NCBI RefSeq assembly: GCF_004123295.1
Contig: NZ_SDMK01000001.1
Location: 372,001-436,000 of the forward strand
Reading direction: 5' to 3'
Length of the DNA stretch: 64,000 nucleotides
DNA from: Silvibacterium dinghuense
GTDB lineage: Bacteria; Acidobacteriota; Terriglobia; Terriglobales; Acidobacteriaceae
In this document: one piece after another, positions 1 to 8,832 of the stretch
Numbering within the stretch: the first letter of the stretch is position 1
Layout of the letters: the number at the start of each line of letters is the position of its first letter
Program-made: the position numbers and the translations under genes
Notes under the pieces: generated by a model
Told to the model about the DNA's origin: nothing
The model's input: only the letters and a program-made list of their open reading frames with translations
Database searches by the model: none

Positions 1-1380
1 GGGGATGTACTCGAGCGCCGAGGTCACGACATCGCTGCCGCTGGCTGACTCCCAGTACTCGCTCGCATCCGTCTTATCGCCTTCGAACTCCGTACCACCG
101 ATCGCCGTCGCATAGGCGCTGCTGGCGGGATAATTCACCGACAGCACCTCTTCCGCTGCCAGCTCCGTTGCCGTCACGCCGCTGTTCGTTGAAAAGCAGC
201 CCGTTGAGCCTGAGTCGCCCGACGACACCACAAGCGTCTGCCCCTGGCTCGCGCCCTGCTCCAGGATGGCCTCGAGCTCTGTGATATCAGCCTGCGTGAG
301 ATCTGCCTCGCATTCGCCGTAGCTCATGCTGATCACCGGCGCAATCTTCTCGTCTACCGCGTACTCCACCGAATCGAAGACGCTGTAATTGCTATTGCTA
401 CCGACATAGACAAAATAGATTGTCGCGCCCTTGGCAATCGCGCCGGACCATTCCAGATCGATGTCCGACTCCGCCTCATCGCCGGATGAAATCGCAGAAC
501 TACCCGAATCCGGCACCAGCACAACGGTTGGGTCCTTCTCAGTCAGGCCCGCCGCGCTCTGGAAGTTCTCGATATCCGAGAGGTCGACGGCCGACTGCCC
601 TACGATCGCAATCGACTGCCCGGTACCGGTATAGCCCGCGCTGTAGGCAGCCTTGATGTCATAGATAACCGCGACATCACCGGGGGCCAGGAAGTGATAT
701 TCCGAGGTGCTGGTCGAGGTATAGGCAGGCTTGGCAACCGAAGCCGCAGTGGAAGCGCTCATCCGTACGTGTTGTGCCTGCGGACGGAAGTCGCTGATGT
801 TGCGCACCGTCTGCACCACGCCCGCCAGCGCTGAAGGCAGTTCAAGTGCCGTGGCATTGGCGGTATGCGTCACGCCATTCACCTTGTAGTGATGGATCGA
901 GGTGTTGAAGGCCGACTCCACCTGCGCAGCCGAGCCTGAAAAGACCACGGCATTGCGGCTGTTCGATACCCGGTCCACAGTAAAGCCCTGCTGCTCGAGC
1001 CATGACTTCACCTTTTCCAGGTCGGCATCGGTCATGCCGAAGCGCGAGGCATACTCCGATGGCGTCAGCCACTTGTGGTAATAGGCCGATCCCTTTGTCT
1101 GCTGCGCCTTCACCAGCGCATCCAGCGCGGCCTTCTGCGCAGCCGAGGGCGCGAAGTACATCGTCATGCCGGTAAGCTGCGTGCTGCTGCTCACGCTGCC
1201 CTGATCGTTCCGGCTGTTGGCCATGGGATTAACCGTGCCCTGGAGCGCGGTCATCGAGTTCGGTTGAATCTCCTGCGTGATCCGGTTTCTCAGCGATGAC
1301 TGCGCTTCCGCTGACCACCCCAATCCCATCCACGCGCACAAAGACAAGCAAGCTGCTGCCAACAGTCTCCGACTGTACAT
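1..1380 (-). CDS. Secreted S53 (sedolisin/kumamolisin-type) peptidase, 3' end missing
   Basis: The first 460 codons of an acid-type serine-carboxyl peptidase that runs off the left edge of the window. Residues 1-26 form a signal peptide (MYSRR followed by a hydrophobic stretch ending SAEAQ). Residues of about 40-200 match the pro-kumamolisin activation domain (HKWLTPSEYASRFG near 102-115). In the catalytic domain, Glu304 and Asp308 sit in the pattern E-S-D-I-D-L-E-W expected for the Glu/Asp pair, and SSGDSG places the oxyanion Asp at 389. The catalytic Ser (GTS motif) would lie beyond position 1 and cannot be checked. The ATG start is preceded by GAGAGGG. Known S53 enzymes self-activate at low pH outside the cell and degrade proteins, which suits an acidophilic soil bacterium; Ig-like C-terminal extensions are common in acidobacterial members but cannot be seen here. 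Confidence 0.9.
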   Translation of the reverse strand, partial: MYSRRLLAAACLSLCAWMGLGWSAEAQSSLRNRITQEIQPNSMTALQGTVNPMANSRNDQGSVSSSTQLTGMTMYFAPSAAQKAALDALVKAQQTKGSAYYHKWLTPSEYASRFGMTDADLEKVKSWLEQQGFTVDRVSNSRNAVVFSGSAAQVESAFNTSIHHYKVNGVTHTANATALELPSALAGVVQTVRNISDFRPQAQHVRMSASTAASVAKPAYTSTSTSEYHFLAPGDVAVIYDIKAAYSAGYTGTGQSIAIVGQSAVDLSDIENFQSAAGLTEKDPTVVLVPDSGSSAISSGDEAESDIDLEWSGAIAKGATIYFVYVGSNSNYSVFDSVEYAVDEKIAPVISMSYGECEADLTQADITELEAILEQGASQGQTLVVSSGDSGSTGCFSTNSGVTATELAAEEVLSVNYPASSAYATAIGGTEFEGDKTDASEYWESASGSDVVTSALEYIP

Positions 1381-1512
1381 AGCCCTCTCTCGAACGCCGG
1401 CTCCGCGTCACCGCGTGCCTTTCGCGTTTCGGACGTCATCGACTTTGCTGCAAGCTCCATGGCTCACCTGTCAGTACCATCGGCAAATGCACGACGCCGT
1501 CTGGTCTTAGAC

Positions 1513-1570
1513 GGAAAGAGCGAGCGCGAAGTCGACACGTTCTCAACAGCTAGGACGCGCTCGCTCTTCC
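1513..1570. terminator. Inverted repeat downstream of the fad operon
   Basis: A 16-base arm GGAAAGAGCGAGCGCG at 1513-1528 faces CGCGCTCGCTCTTCC at 1556-1570, a near-perfect 15-bp stem with one bulged A and a 27-base loop. It lies about 60 bases past the stop of the leftward fad operon and 130 bases before the protease start. There is no T-run on either side, so it may be an RNA-end-stabilising hairpin rather than an intrinsic terminator. Confidence 0.5.
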
Positions 1571-1631
1571 GCTCGCTCAAGATTCGCTGAACTATCTTTC
1601 GGCTACTTGCGTCCGCGCTTTCGGCTACCCG

Positions 1632-3443
1632 TTAGGCGAGAGGATATCGCCCACGCGCGATCACCGCCTGCGCCACAGACCGGCTCAGCGCCACGCGATC
1701 GGCAGGCTCATGCTTGGCCAGCCGGCGCAGAATCGCCATCTGCGTGCGCAGCATGTCGCCTTCACTCACCGCGGCAATCACCTCGCGCGCCGCAGCCTCT
1801 ATTCCCTGAAACGCGACATCGGAGAAAAGTTGCGTCATCTCTCGGGCGATTGCCGCATTCGCATTGCCGGCGGCTGCGAGCTTCCGCGCACGCGCCAGGG
1901 CTGAATCGAAGGCATAAATCTCCGCGATCATATCGGCAAGCGCTCCCATCACCTCCTGCTGTTCGCCAAGCGCCTGCATATAACGCTGACTGGCCGCACC
2001 GGCAGAGAACAGCGCCAGCTTCTTCGCATTGGACAGCAGCTTTGCTTCACGCGTGAAGGAATCGCTTCCATTATCGCTATCCCCAAACGCAGGCGGCGCC
2101 ATCAGTTCTTCCATCAGCGTCTTGATTGCGCCCAGGAGCGGCAGCTGTCCGGTCATGGCCCGCTTCATCAGGAAGCCGGAGATAATCAGCCGGTTGATTT
2201 CGTTCGTGCCTTCAAAGATGCGGTTGATCCGAGAATCGCGGTAGGCTCGCTCTGCCGGAAATTCCTCGACATACCCGTAACCGGCGTAGATCTGCAAGGT
2301 GTGATCGACCACCGTGTCCAGCATCTCACTGCCCCACACCTTCAGGATCGAGCACTCGACCGCGTACTCCTCGATGCGCTTCTGAATCTCGCGCGCGTCT
2401 TCCTTCTGCTCCTCCGGGATGGCATCGAGCGCCGCGTCGATCGCTCCGATGGTGCGATACGCCATCGACTCGGCAACATAAATCCGCATAGCTGAGTCCG
2501 AGATCTTCTGCTGGATCAGACCGAACTCCGCAATTGCCTTGCCGAAGGCGCGACGCTCCTTCGCATAACTCACCGCATTAGCCAGCGAGTGCCGCGCGCC
2601 TCCGACACATGCCGCGCCGAGTTTGAAACGTCCTATGTTCAGGATGTTGAACGCGATATGATGCCCTTTGCCTGGCTCGCCGAGCAGGTTCTCCACCGGC
2701 ACACGGCAATCGTTCAGGATCACCGGGCACGTTGATGCTCCGCGGATACCGAGCTTGTGCTCCTCCGGCCCGATGCTTAGTCCTGGCGCTGTGCGCTCAA
2801 CCAGAAACGCAGTCATCTTCGCCTTCGAGGCATCCCCGCCCTCGTCTACGATCTTGGCAAAGATGGTGAACAGGTTTGAGAAGCCTGCGTTGGTAATCCA
2901 CATCTTCTCGCCATTCAGAACATAGTGGTCGCCATCGCGCACTGCTCGCGCCCGGATGCTCATTGCATCCGAACCGCTCGTGGCTTCGGAGAGCGCATAG
3001 GAAGCCATCCACTCGCCTGTGGCCAGCTTCGGCAGGTACTTCTGCTTCTGTGCCTCAGTTCCATACCAGACCAGCGGCAATGTCCCAATGCCGACATGCG
3101 CGCTGAAGGCGACGCTGAAGCTGGCCAGCACCGACAAGCGGTCGGCAATGACCGCCGACGTGACCTTGTCCATCGCCAGGCCGCCGTAGGCCTCCGGCAC
3201 ATCGACGCCCATCAGCCCCAGCTCACCGGCCTTGCGCAGCAGCCCGAGCGTCACCTCAAAATTCTTGGCTTCGATCTCAGCGGCGGCGGGCAATACCTCG
3301 TGCAGCGCGAAGTCGGCTGCTGTTTCTCCGATCTGCCGCTGCTCGTCGGTGAAATCTTCCGGCGTAAACACCGCGCCGGGCTCCGCTTCGTGAAGAAGAA
3401 AACTTCCACCTGCAACCGGCGTCATGCTGACCAGCGTAGCCAT
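1632..3443 (-). CDS. fadE: Acyl-CoA dehydrogenase, long FadE-type
   Basis: FAD-dependent acyl-CoA dehydrogenase (603 residues) catalysing the first oxidation of beta-oxidation, acyl-CoA to trans-2-enoyl-CoA. The length exceeds the roughly 380 residues of short/medium-chain enzymes and matches the approximately 600-residue Bacillus FadE and very-long-chain types, which carry an extra helical C-terminal domain (here from about residue 430). Signature one is YALSEATSGSDA (149-160); signature two runs to RIFEGTNEINRL, placing the catalytic base at Glu411. The ATG at 3443 is chosen because GGAG lies 7-10 bases upstream and the residues after it align with the family; an in-frame start 31 codons earlier would only add a basic non-family extension. 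It is the last gene of the operon fadN - unknown - unknown - fadA - fadE, 117 bases after fadA. Confidence 0.93.
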   Translation of the reverse strand: MATLVSMTPVAGGSFLLHEAEPGAVFTPEDFTDEQRQIGETAADFALHEVLPAAAEIEAKNFEVTLGLLRKAGELGLMGVDVPEAYGGLAMDKVTSAVIADRLSVLASFSVAFSAHVGIGTLPLVWYGTEAQKQKYLPKLATGEWMASYALSEATSGSDAMSIRARAVRDGDHYVLNGEKMWITNAGFSNLFTIFAKIVDEGGDASKAKMTAFLVERTAPGLSIGPEEHKLGIRGASTCPVILNDCRVPVENLLGEPGKGHHIAFNILNIGRFKLGAACVGGARHSLANAVSYAKERRAFGKAIAEFGLIQQKISDSAMRIYVAESMAYRTIGAIDAALDAIPEEQKEDAREIQKRIEEYAVECSILKVWGSEMLDTVVDHTLQIYAGYGYVEEFPAERAYRDSRINRIFEGTNEINRLIISGFLMKRAMTGQLPLLGAIKTLMEELMAPPAFGDSDNGSDSFTREAKLLSNAKKLALFSAGAASQRYMQALGEQQEVMGALADMIAEIYAFDSALARARKLAAAGNANAAIAREMTQLFSDVAFQGIEAAAREVIAAVSEGDMLRTQMAILRRLAKHEPADRVALSRSVAQAVIARGRYPLA

Positions 3444-3560
3444 AAGTCCGCTCCGTGCTCCGCGTTTGATCGCGTGCGAAGCACGAAGCAGTGTACTCCG
3501 CCGGATGCTGCTTCGTGGAGTACCCTGCAGCAGCAATAGAGACTTGATCGTGGATACGAT

Positions 3561-4748
3561 CTAGTTCACATTCTCGATCACGCCTGCTGCACCCATCCCG
3601 CCACCGACGCACATGGTCACCAGACCGTAGCGCGCGCCACGCCGCTTCATCTCGTAGATCAGTGACGCGGTCAGCTTTGCTCCGGTGCAGCCCAGCGGAT
3701 GCCCCAGCGCAACCGCTCCGCCGTTGACATTCACTTTTTCCGGATCGATCCCTGCCTGCCGGATCACTGCCAGCGACTGCGCGGCAAAGGCCTCGTTCAG
3801 CTCGATCAGGTCGATGTCCTCAAGCTTCAACCCTGCCAGCCGCAGCGCCTTCGGGATGGCATACACCGGACCGATGCCCATCTCCTCCGGCGCGCAACCT
3901 GCGGTGGCGAAGCTCACGAATCGCGCCAGGACAGGAATGCCGCGCGCTTTTGCCAGCTTTTCAGAGATGACAATCGCTGCCGCCGCTCCATCCGAGGTCT
4001 GCGACGAGTTCCCGGCCGTCACCGTGCCCTTCGCATGAAACACCGGCTTCAACTTTGCCAGAGCTTCCGCCGAAGTGTCCGCGCGCGGTCCCTCATCGCG
4101 GGCAAATATCGTAGTTTTTATCTCAGGCTTTGCAGGATTCGCCGCCGGCGACACATTTGTCACCGTGACCGGCACAATTTCTTCGTCGAATTTTCCAGCT
4201 TCGATAGCCGCGAGCGCCCGCTGGTGGCTGCGCAGGGCAAATGCATCCGCGTCTTCGCGCGAGATGCCATACTTTCGCGCCACGTTCTCCGCCGTCAGCC
4301 CCATAGAGAGATAGGCTTCCGCGTGATGCTCCACGAGCCACGGGTTTGCGCTGAACTTGTTACCCGCACCCGGGATCATGCTCATCGATTCCGTACCACC
4401 GGCAAGCGCCGCCTCGGCGCGCCCGGAGCGAATCGAGTCCGCGGCCAGCGCGATGGCCTGTAATCCGGAGGAACAGAATCGATTGATCGTCATGGCCGAG
4501 ACCTCGACCGGCAGCCCGGCGCGCAGGCTCGCGATGCGCGCCACATTCGTCCCCTGCTCGGCCTCCGGCATCGCACAGCCGAGGATGACGTCCTCGATCT
4601 CGTGCGCTTCAAGCCCCGGCAGCCGCTCGAGCGCGCCCCGGATCGCGACGGCAGCAAGATCGTCGGGCCGTGTCGTCGCCAGCGTTCCCTTCGGGGCCTT
4701 GCCTACCGCCGTCCGTACCGTCGCCGCAATGTAGACATCCTCACCCAC
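3561..4748 (-). CDS. fadA: Acetyl-CoA acyltransferase (3-ketoacyl-CoA thiolase)
   Basis: Thiolase of 395 residues that cleaves 3-ketoacyl-CoA with CoA to release acetyl-CoA, the last beta-oxidation step. The acyl-accepting Cys92 lies in NRFCSSGLQ, His350 in GGAVALGHPLGCTGA, and the second active-site Cys380 in MCVGGGMGA; all three catalytic residues are intact. The start is a GTG at 4748 with the excellent ribosome-binding site GGAGGTGGT just upstream. It lies 34 bases after the preceding unknown gene and 117 bases before fadE, so it is almost certainly co-transcribed with both. The family also contains biosynthetic acetoacetyl-CoA thiolases, but the fadN and fadE context points to degradation. 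Confidence 0.95.
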   Translation of the reverse strand: MGEDVYIAATVRTAVGKAPKGTLATTRPDDLAAVAIRGALERLPGLEAHEIEDVILGCAMPEAEQGTNVARIASLRAGLPVEVSAMTINRFCSSGLQAIALAADSIRSGRAEAALAGGTESMSMIPGAGNKFSANPWLVEHHAEAYLSMGLTAENVARKYGISREDADAFALRSHQRALAAIEAGKFDEEIVPVTVTNVSPAANPAKPEIKTTIFARDEGPRADTSAEALAKLKPVFHAKGTVTAGNSSQTSDGAAAAIVISEKLAKARGIPVLARFVSFATAGCAPEEMGIGPVYAIPKALRLAGLKLEDIDLIELNEAFAAQSLAVIRQAGIDPEKVNVNGGAVALGHPLGCTGAKLTASLIYEMKRRGARYGLVTMCVGGGMGAAGVIENVN

Positions 4749-4782
4749 GCACCACCTCCGCGCTGGTCATCATACGCGGCCA

Positions 4783-5376
4783 TCATGAGCCTGCGCTGTT
4801 CGAAGCCGTCCACTTTCCTTCATGAAAGTAGTGCACTGCGTTCGAGCGCTCGACATTCGTATCTGCAATGCCGTCGTGATCCGCCAGAGCTGCGCCTCTC
4901 CCCATGGCTGCAGTCACCTGCGACGCAGGCGCCACAGCGATGCCCCATGCCGAGCCATATTCGCCTACCGACTCCGAGCCCAGCCACTGTGCATCGGGCT
5001 GGCGCCGCAGCATGATTGCCACACCCGGCTGCGAGGCGAAGAAGACCAGCAGCGCCGTAGTTCCGTTCGTCGAGCAAAGCACCGCCCAGTCGCTGGTACC
5101 CTGCTTTTCAAAGGAACCGTGGATCACATTTTCAAGCTGCCGTGCCTCGTAGGTCTGCGGGATAAGACAGCCGCGCTGCTCCAGTGTCTTCTCTACCGCA
5201 CGGGGTAGATCGGGAAAGGAATTGAGCGGCATCAGGCGGATGCGATACGACACTTCGCTCCCATCCGCAAGATGCCCCTGGCCGGTCTCAATCTGCTCTC
5301 CGGTATTCTGCCCCAGCACCATCGCTTGCCACCAGGGCAGAGCCAGCAGCGCCAGAATCACGCCTCTTGCACGCAC
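4783..5376 (-). CDS. Exported protein of unknown function within the fad operon
   Basis: A 197-residue protein I do not recognise. Starting at the GTG at 5376 (VRARGVILALLALPWW) gives a clean signal peptide or membrane anchor ending near GQNTG; GGGAG lies 10 bases upstream and the start falls five bases after the upstream stop, as expected for translational coupling. A GTG 16 codons earlier would overlap the previous gene and put a charged segment before the hydrophobic stretch. The mature part has two cysteines (in QRGCLIP and AVLCSTNG), suggesting a disulphide, and no known enzymatic motif. It sits between a cytoplasmic unknown gene and fadA. A role in handling exogenous lipid is possible from context only. 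Confidence 0.7.
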   Translation of the reverse strand: MRARGVILALLALPWWQAMVLGQNTGEQIETGQGHLADGSEVSYRIRLMPLNSFPDLPRAVEKTLEQRGCLIPQTYEARQLENVIHGSFEKQGTSDWAVLCSTNGTTALLVFFASQPGVAIMLRRQPDAQWLGSESVGEYGSAWGIAVAPASQVTAAMGRGAALADHDGIADTNVERSNAVHYFHEGKWTASNSAGS

Positions 5377-5381
5377 GACGC

Positions 5382-6077
5382 TTACGCTCCCAGGATGCTT
5401 TTGTACGAGTTTCGATCGAGCCACTCGCCCGCGCCTTCGAGCAGCTCCTGCAGATAGCGGATGCCGGCGTGCGGCAGCCGCACCATCCTACGCCCCGCGC
5501 GCACATCATCCAGGTCCTGCAGCGAGGAGAGAGACGCAAAGGCCTTTTCATCACGCAGCTCAGGCAACTCGCCCGCGATACCGACGACCAGCCCCTCGCG
5601 AAAGCCGTAACCGATTCCAATCGAGCGCTGATCGAGCCGCAGATACGCAGGCTGATAGCGCGCAATCCGCTCGTAGGCATCGAAGAGCGTGAGTGCGCTC
5701 GTCAGCTCATCGAAATCGGCATAGAGCAGCATCGGTCCTTTTTCTGTCGCGATGAAAAACTCCACCCCCTTGGCAAAACGATCCGCGAATTCGTCCTTAT
5801 CCTCCTGCACCTGTTCGATCAGATCCGGATCTTCCTCGTCGAGACTGGCCGGCCCTGTCGTCTTTGGCGCATTCGGCTCAGGCGGATGCGTGATATCGAC
5901 TGCCAGGATGCAGGTCACGCGCAGCTTTTCCCGCAGCATTCCCTCCACCAGCACTTCCGGTTCAACGACATGATTGCGCCGCAGGACAACGGCATTGGGC
6001 TTCTCAAGCAACGTACGCAGGCGGGTCGCCGGGACCGGGGTCATGGTCTCAGCAATCCTCAATTCCAATGCGGGCAT
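5382..6077 (-). CDS. Cytoplasmic protein of unknown function within the fad operon
   Basis: A 231-residue soluble protein with no signal peptide, membrane segment or familiar motif. It starts at an ATG with GGAGGTGGA immediately upstream, 31 bases after the fadN stop, and ends five bases before the next start, so it is firmly in the operon. Residues 75-100 are acidic (LDEEDPDLIEQVQEDKDEFADRF) and the rest is a mixed alpha/beta composition with a central hydrophobic strand region (GPMLLYADFDEL). It has only one Cys (in LRVTCILAV). Because the spacing and coupling are tight on both sides, a role connected with fatty-acid degradation is a reasonable inference, but nothing in the residues indicates an activity. 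Confidence 0.75.
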   Translation of the reverse strand: MPALELRIAETMTPVPATRLRTLLEKPNAVVLRRNHVVEPEVLVEGMLREKLRVTCILAVDITHPPEPNAPKTTGPASLDEEDPDLIEQVQEDKDEFADRFAKGVEFFIATEKGPMLLYADFDELTSALTLFDAYERIARYQPAYLRLDQRSIGIGYGFREGLVVGIAGELPELRDEKAFASLSSLQDLDDVRAGRRMVRLPHAGIRYLQELLEGAGEWLDRNSYKSILGA

Positions 6078-6108
6078 TCCACCTCCGAGCGGGAAACGAC
6101 CTTAGAGC

Positions 6109-8583
6109 TTAATTTCGCAGCGGCTTCCCATTCTGCAGAGTATAGGCAATCCGCTCCTGCGTCCTGCGTTCTCCGCACAGGGAAAGAAACGCCTCGCGTT
6201 CCAAGTCGAGCAGCTGCTGCTCCGTGACCATGACGCCGGGCGTTACCGCGCCGCCACACAGGATGCGCGCGATGTGGCCGGCTACCTTTACGTCGTGATC
6301 GCTGATGTATTCGGCCTGCCGCATCAGATAGACACCGAGCTTCAGCGTCGCCAGCACGCTCTCGCCAGCTGCTGGAATCGATCTCAGAAACGGAGCCGCA
6401 TAACCAGCCTCGGCAAGTCCGATGGCCGTCTCCCGCGCATCGAGAAGCAGACGCTCCCGATTCAGGCTCACCGCATCCTTCACCGACAGCAGATCCAGCC
6501 CACGCGCTTCGGCGGCCGATGTCGAGACCTTGGCCATCGCCACGGTCTCAAATCGCTGCCGCAGCGCATCCTGGAGGTCCGCCGAAATCGCAAACCGCGC
6601 CGGAGCCGTAACCGGGTCCAGCCCCGAAGCCGCCTGCGCCGCGTCTGCGGCATGCAGCGCCATCTCTTTCGTGCCGCCGCCGCCCGGCACCAGTCCTACG
6701 CCCGACTCCACAAGCCCCATATAAAGCTCCGCGTGCGGATGACGCCGCGCCGCATGCAGCGAGATCTCCGCACCGCCGCCGAGCGTCATGCCGAAGGGCG
6801 CGGCCACCACTGGCCGGGGACAGAACTTGATCGCCGAAGTCATGCGCTGAAAGGCGCGGATCATCCCGTCCACTTCATCCCATTCGCCTTCCTGGATCGA
6901 AAGCAGCAGTTGCATGAGATTTGCGCCCACCGAAAAATCCGAGGCATCGCCGCTGATGACAAAGCCGCGGAAATTTCGCACCGCCTCGCTGCCCGGGCTC
7001 AGTGTCTGCGTAATCAGGGTCAGGATGTCCCCACCGATTGCGTTCTTCTTCGAATGCAGTTCGAGCAGCGCAATGCCTTCGCCGATATCCAGCAGCGAGC
7101 AGCCCGGATTCTTCCGCACCACTTTGCCTGCGCGGCGAAAAACCGCGGCCGAAGCCACGCCATCCGGAACCTCGATCGACCGGTACACCTTTGCCGCTGG
7201 ATCGAAAACCAGACGCAGCGCACTATCCTCGCGGTACCAGCTCTGCTCACCCGCATCCAGAAGAGCTTCCGCCTGTGCGCTCACCGGCAAGCCCCTGGCC
7301 CGCATCTTTGCCGCCGTCGCTGCAACACCGGCAGCATCCCACATCTCGAATGGCCCCAGCTCCCAGTTAAAGCCGGCGCGCATGGCGCGATCCACCTCAG
7401 CGGCTGAGTCTGCAATCTCCGGCAACACATCCGCGGTGTAATTCCAGATCGCCGTCAGCAGGGCAAAGAGAAATATCCCAGCCTTGTCGCGATCCGTATC
7501 TCCGTTCGCGATCAGCTTCAGCCGTTCCGCGACGGTCTCGGCATTCTTCGCCATCTCGATGGCTGGGAACTTCGGCCGCTCCGCTGGCCGGTATTCCAAC
7601 GTCTGCCAGTCCAACGCCAGACGGTTTTTCTTCGGATCGGTCACCGCCGGGTCCTTCTTATAGAAGCCCTGTCCGGCCTTATCGCCGAGCCAGCCGCGTT
7701 CGAGCATCGTCACCAGGAATGGCGGCAGGTCGACCGCTCCGGCATCCGCTTCGCCCGCCGCAGCCTTCGCCGCAGCAAAGTTCCGCGCTACGTGCGCCAG
7801 TACGTCGAGCCCCACCATATCCGCGAGCCGGAAGGTTCCGGTCCTGGGCCAGCCGATTACCGAGCCGGTGAGCGCGTCCACTTCTTCGATGGTCAGCCCC
7901 TGCTCCTGCATCAGCCGCACCGCCGTCAACATGGCGAAGGTCCCGATACGATTGGCAATAAAGTTCGGCGTATCGCGCGCCATGACGACGGTCTTGCCCA
8001 GGCGCCGGTCTACGATTTGCGCGAGAGCGCCTACCAGCGCCGGGTCGCTTTCGGCGGTCGGAATCACCTCCACCAGCCGCATGTAGCGCGGCGGATTGAA
8101 GAAGTGTGTCCCGAACCAGCGTCGACGAAATCCCGCATCCATCTTTGCCGCGATCGAGACCACCGGCAGACCGCTGGTATTTGTCGTGACAAGGGCATCG
8201 GGTTTGAGATGCGGCGCAATCTTCTCGAGCAAAGACTGCTTGATGGCGAGATTTTCCGTCACCGCTTCGATGACCCAGTCGCAATCCTTTAAGAGCGCGA
8301 GATCATCGTCGAAGTTTCCAGCCGTGATGCGGCCCGCATTCGCAACGTCATAGAATGCCGCTGGCTTCGCCTTCAGCAGCGCCGCGATTGCCCCGGCCGC
8401 CACACCGTTACGCGGCCCCTGCTGCGCAGGCACATCCAGCAGCACCACCGGCACGCCCGCATTCGAGAGATGCGCCGCGATCCGCGATCCCATGGCCCCT
8501 GCCCCCAGAACCGCCGCACGGCCCAGAAGGAAGGAGGTAGCAACCTGCGCTCGATGATCTTCCTGAACTTCTGTCTGCCCCAT
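6109..8583 (-). CDS. fadN: Bifunctional 3-hydroxyacyl-CoA dehydrogenase / enoyl-CoA hydratase
   Basis: An 824-residue multifunctional enzyme for the two middle beta-oxidation steps. The NAD-binding 3-hydroxyacyl-CoA dehydrogenase is N-terminal: Rossmann motif GAGAMG at 27-32, the HFFNPP motif typical of this dehydrogenase (in GTHFFNPPRYMRLVE), and a second helical domain to about residue 400. The enoyl-CoA hydratase/isomerase fold is C-terminal (about 500-760, with SGDASDFSVGANL and GGGAEISLHAARRH regions). This domain order is the reverse of E. coli FadB and the same as Bacillus FadN (YusL). The start at 8583 has GAGGGAG just upstream; an earlier in-frame ATG would add a 16-residue tail before it. 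It is the first gene of the leftward operon; a 249-base region separates it from a divergent secreted-protein gene. Confidence 0.93.
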   Translation of the reverse strand: MGQTEVQEDHRAQVATSFLLGRAAVLGAGAMGSRIAAHLSNAGVPVVLLDVPAQQGPRNGVAAGAIAALLKAKPAAFYDVANAGRITAGNFDDDLALLKDCDWVIEAVTENLAIKQSLLEKIAPHLKPDALVTTNTSGLPVVSIAAKMDAGFRRRWFGTHFFNPPRYMRLVEVIPTAESDPALVGALAQIVDRRLGKTVVMARDTPNFIANRIGTFAMLTAVRLMQEQGLTIEEVDALTGSVIGWPRTGTFRLADMVGLDVLAHVARNFAAAKAAAGEADAGAVDLPPFLVTMLERGWLGDKAGQGFYKKDPAVTDPKKNRLALDWQTLEYRPAERPKFPAIEMAKNAETVAERLKLIANGDTDRDKAGIFLFALLTAIWNYTADVLPEIADSAAEVDRAMRAGFNWELGPFEMWDAAGVAATAAKMRARGLPVSAQAEALLDAGEQSWYREDSALRLVFDPAAKVYRSIEVPDGVASAAVFRRAGKVVRKNPGCSLLDIGEGIALLELHSKKNAIGGDILTLITQTLSPGSEAVRNFRGFVISGDASDFSVGANLMQLLLSIQEGEWDEVDGMIRAFQRMTSAIKFCPRPVVAAPFGMTLGGGAEISLHAARRHPHAELYMGLVESGVGLVPGGGGTKEMALHAADAAQAASGLDPVTAPARFAISADLQDALRQRFETVAMAKVSTSAAEARGLDLLSVKDAVSLNRERLLLDARETAIGLAEAGYAAPFLRSIPAAGESVLATLKLGVYLMRQAEYISDHDVKVAGHIARILCGGAVTPGVMVTEQQLLDLEREAFLSLCGERRTQERIAYTLQNGKPLRN

Positions 8584-8832
8584 GGCTCCCTCGAAGGCGA
8601 TATCCGCACCGCGCCGGAAACTGTTCCTCACCAGACACGCGACACGCCGGAAGAATACGTTTGCGTTCTGCGCGGGTCAAGCCGCGCCCTTCGCCTGCAT
8701 CCTAACGTCTATGGCAATCTCTCTGCCCTCAAGAGAAAGTTTTTACAGAGGCACAATCCTGTCCCCTTCTACAATGCAGCCACCGTATCACTGTTCCATG
8801 GCTCCGCTTCCTCTCTCCGAAAGGACTTCCTC

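Noticed and set aside
8584-8832. Search for a fatty-acid-regulator operator between fadN and the divergent secreted-protein gene
   Set aside because: No convincing palindrome or correctly spaced promoter pair was found by eye.
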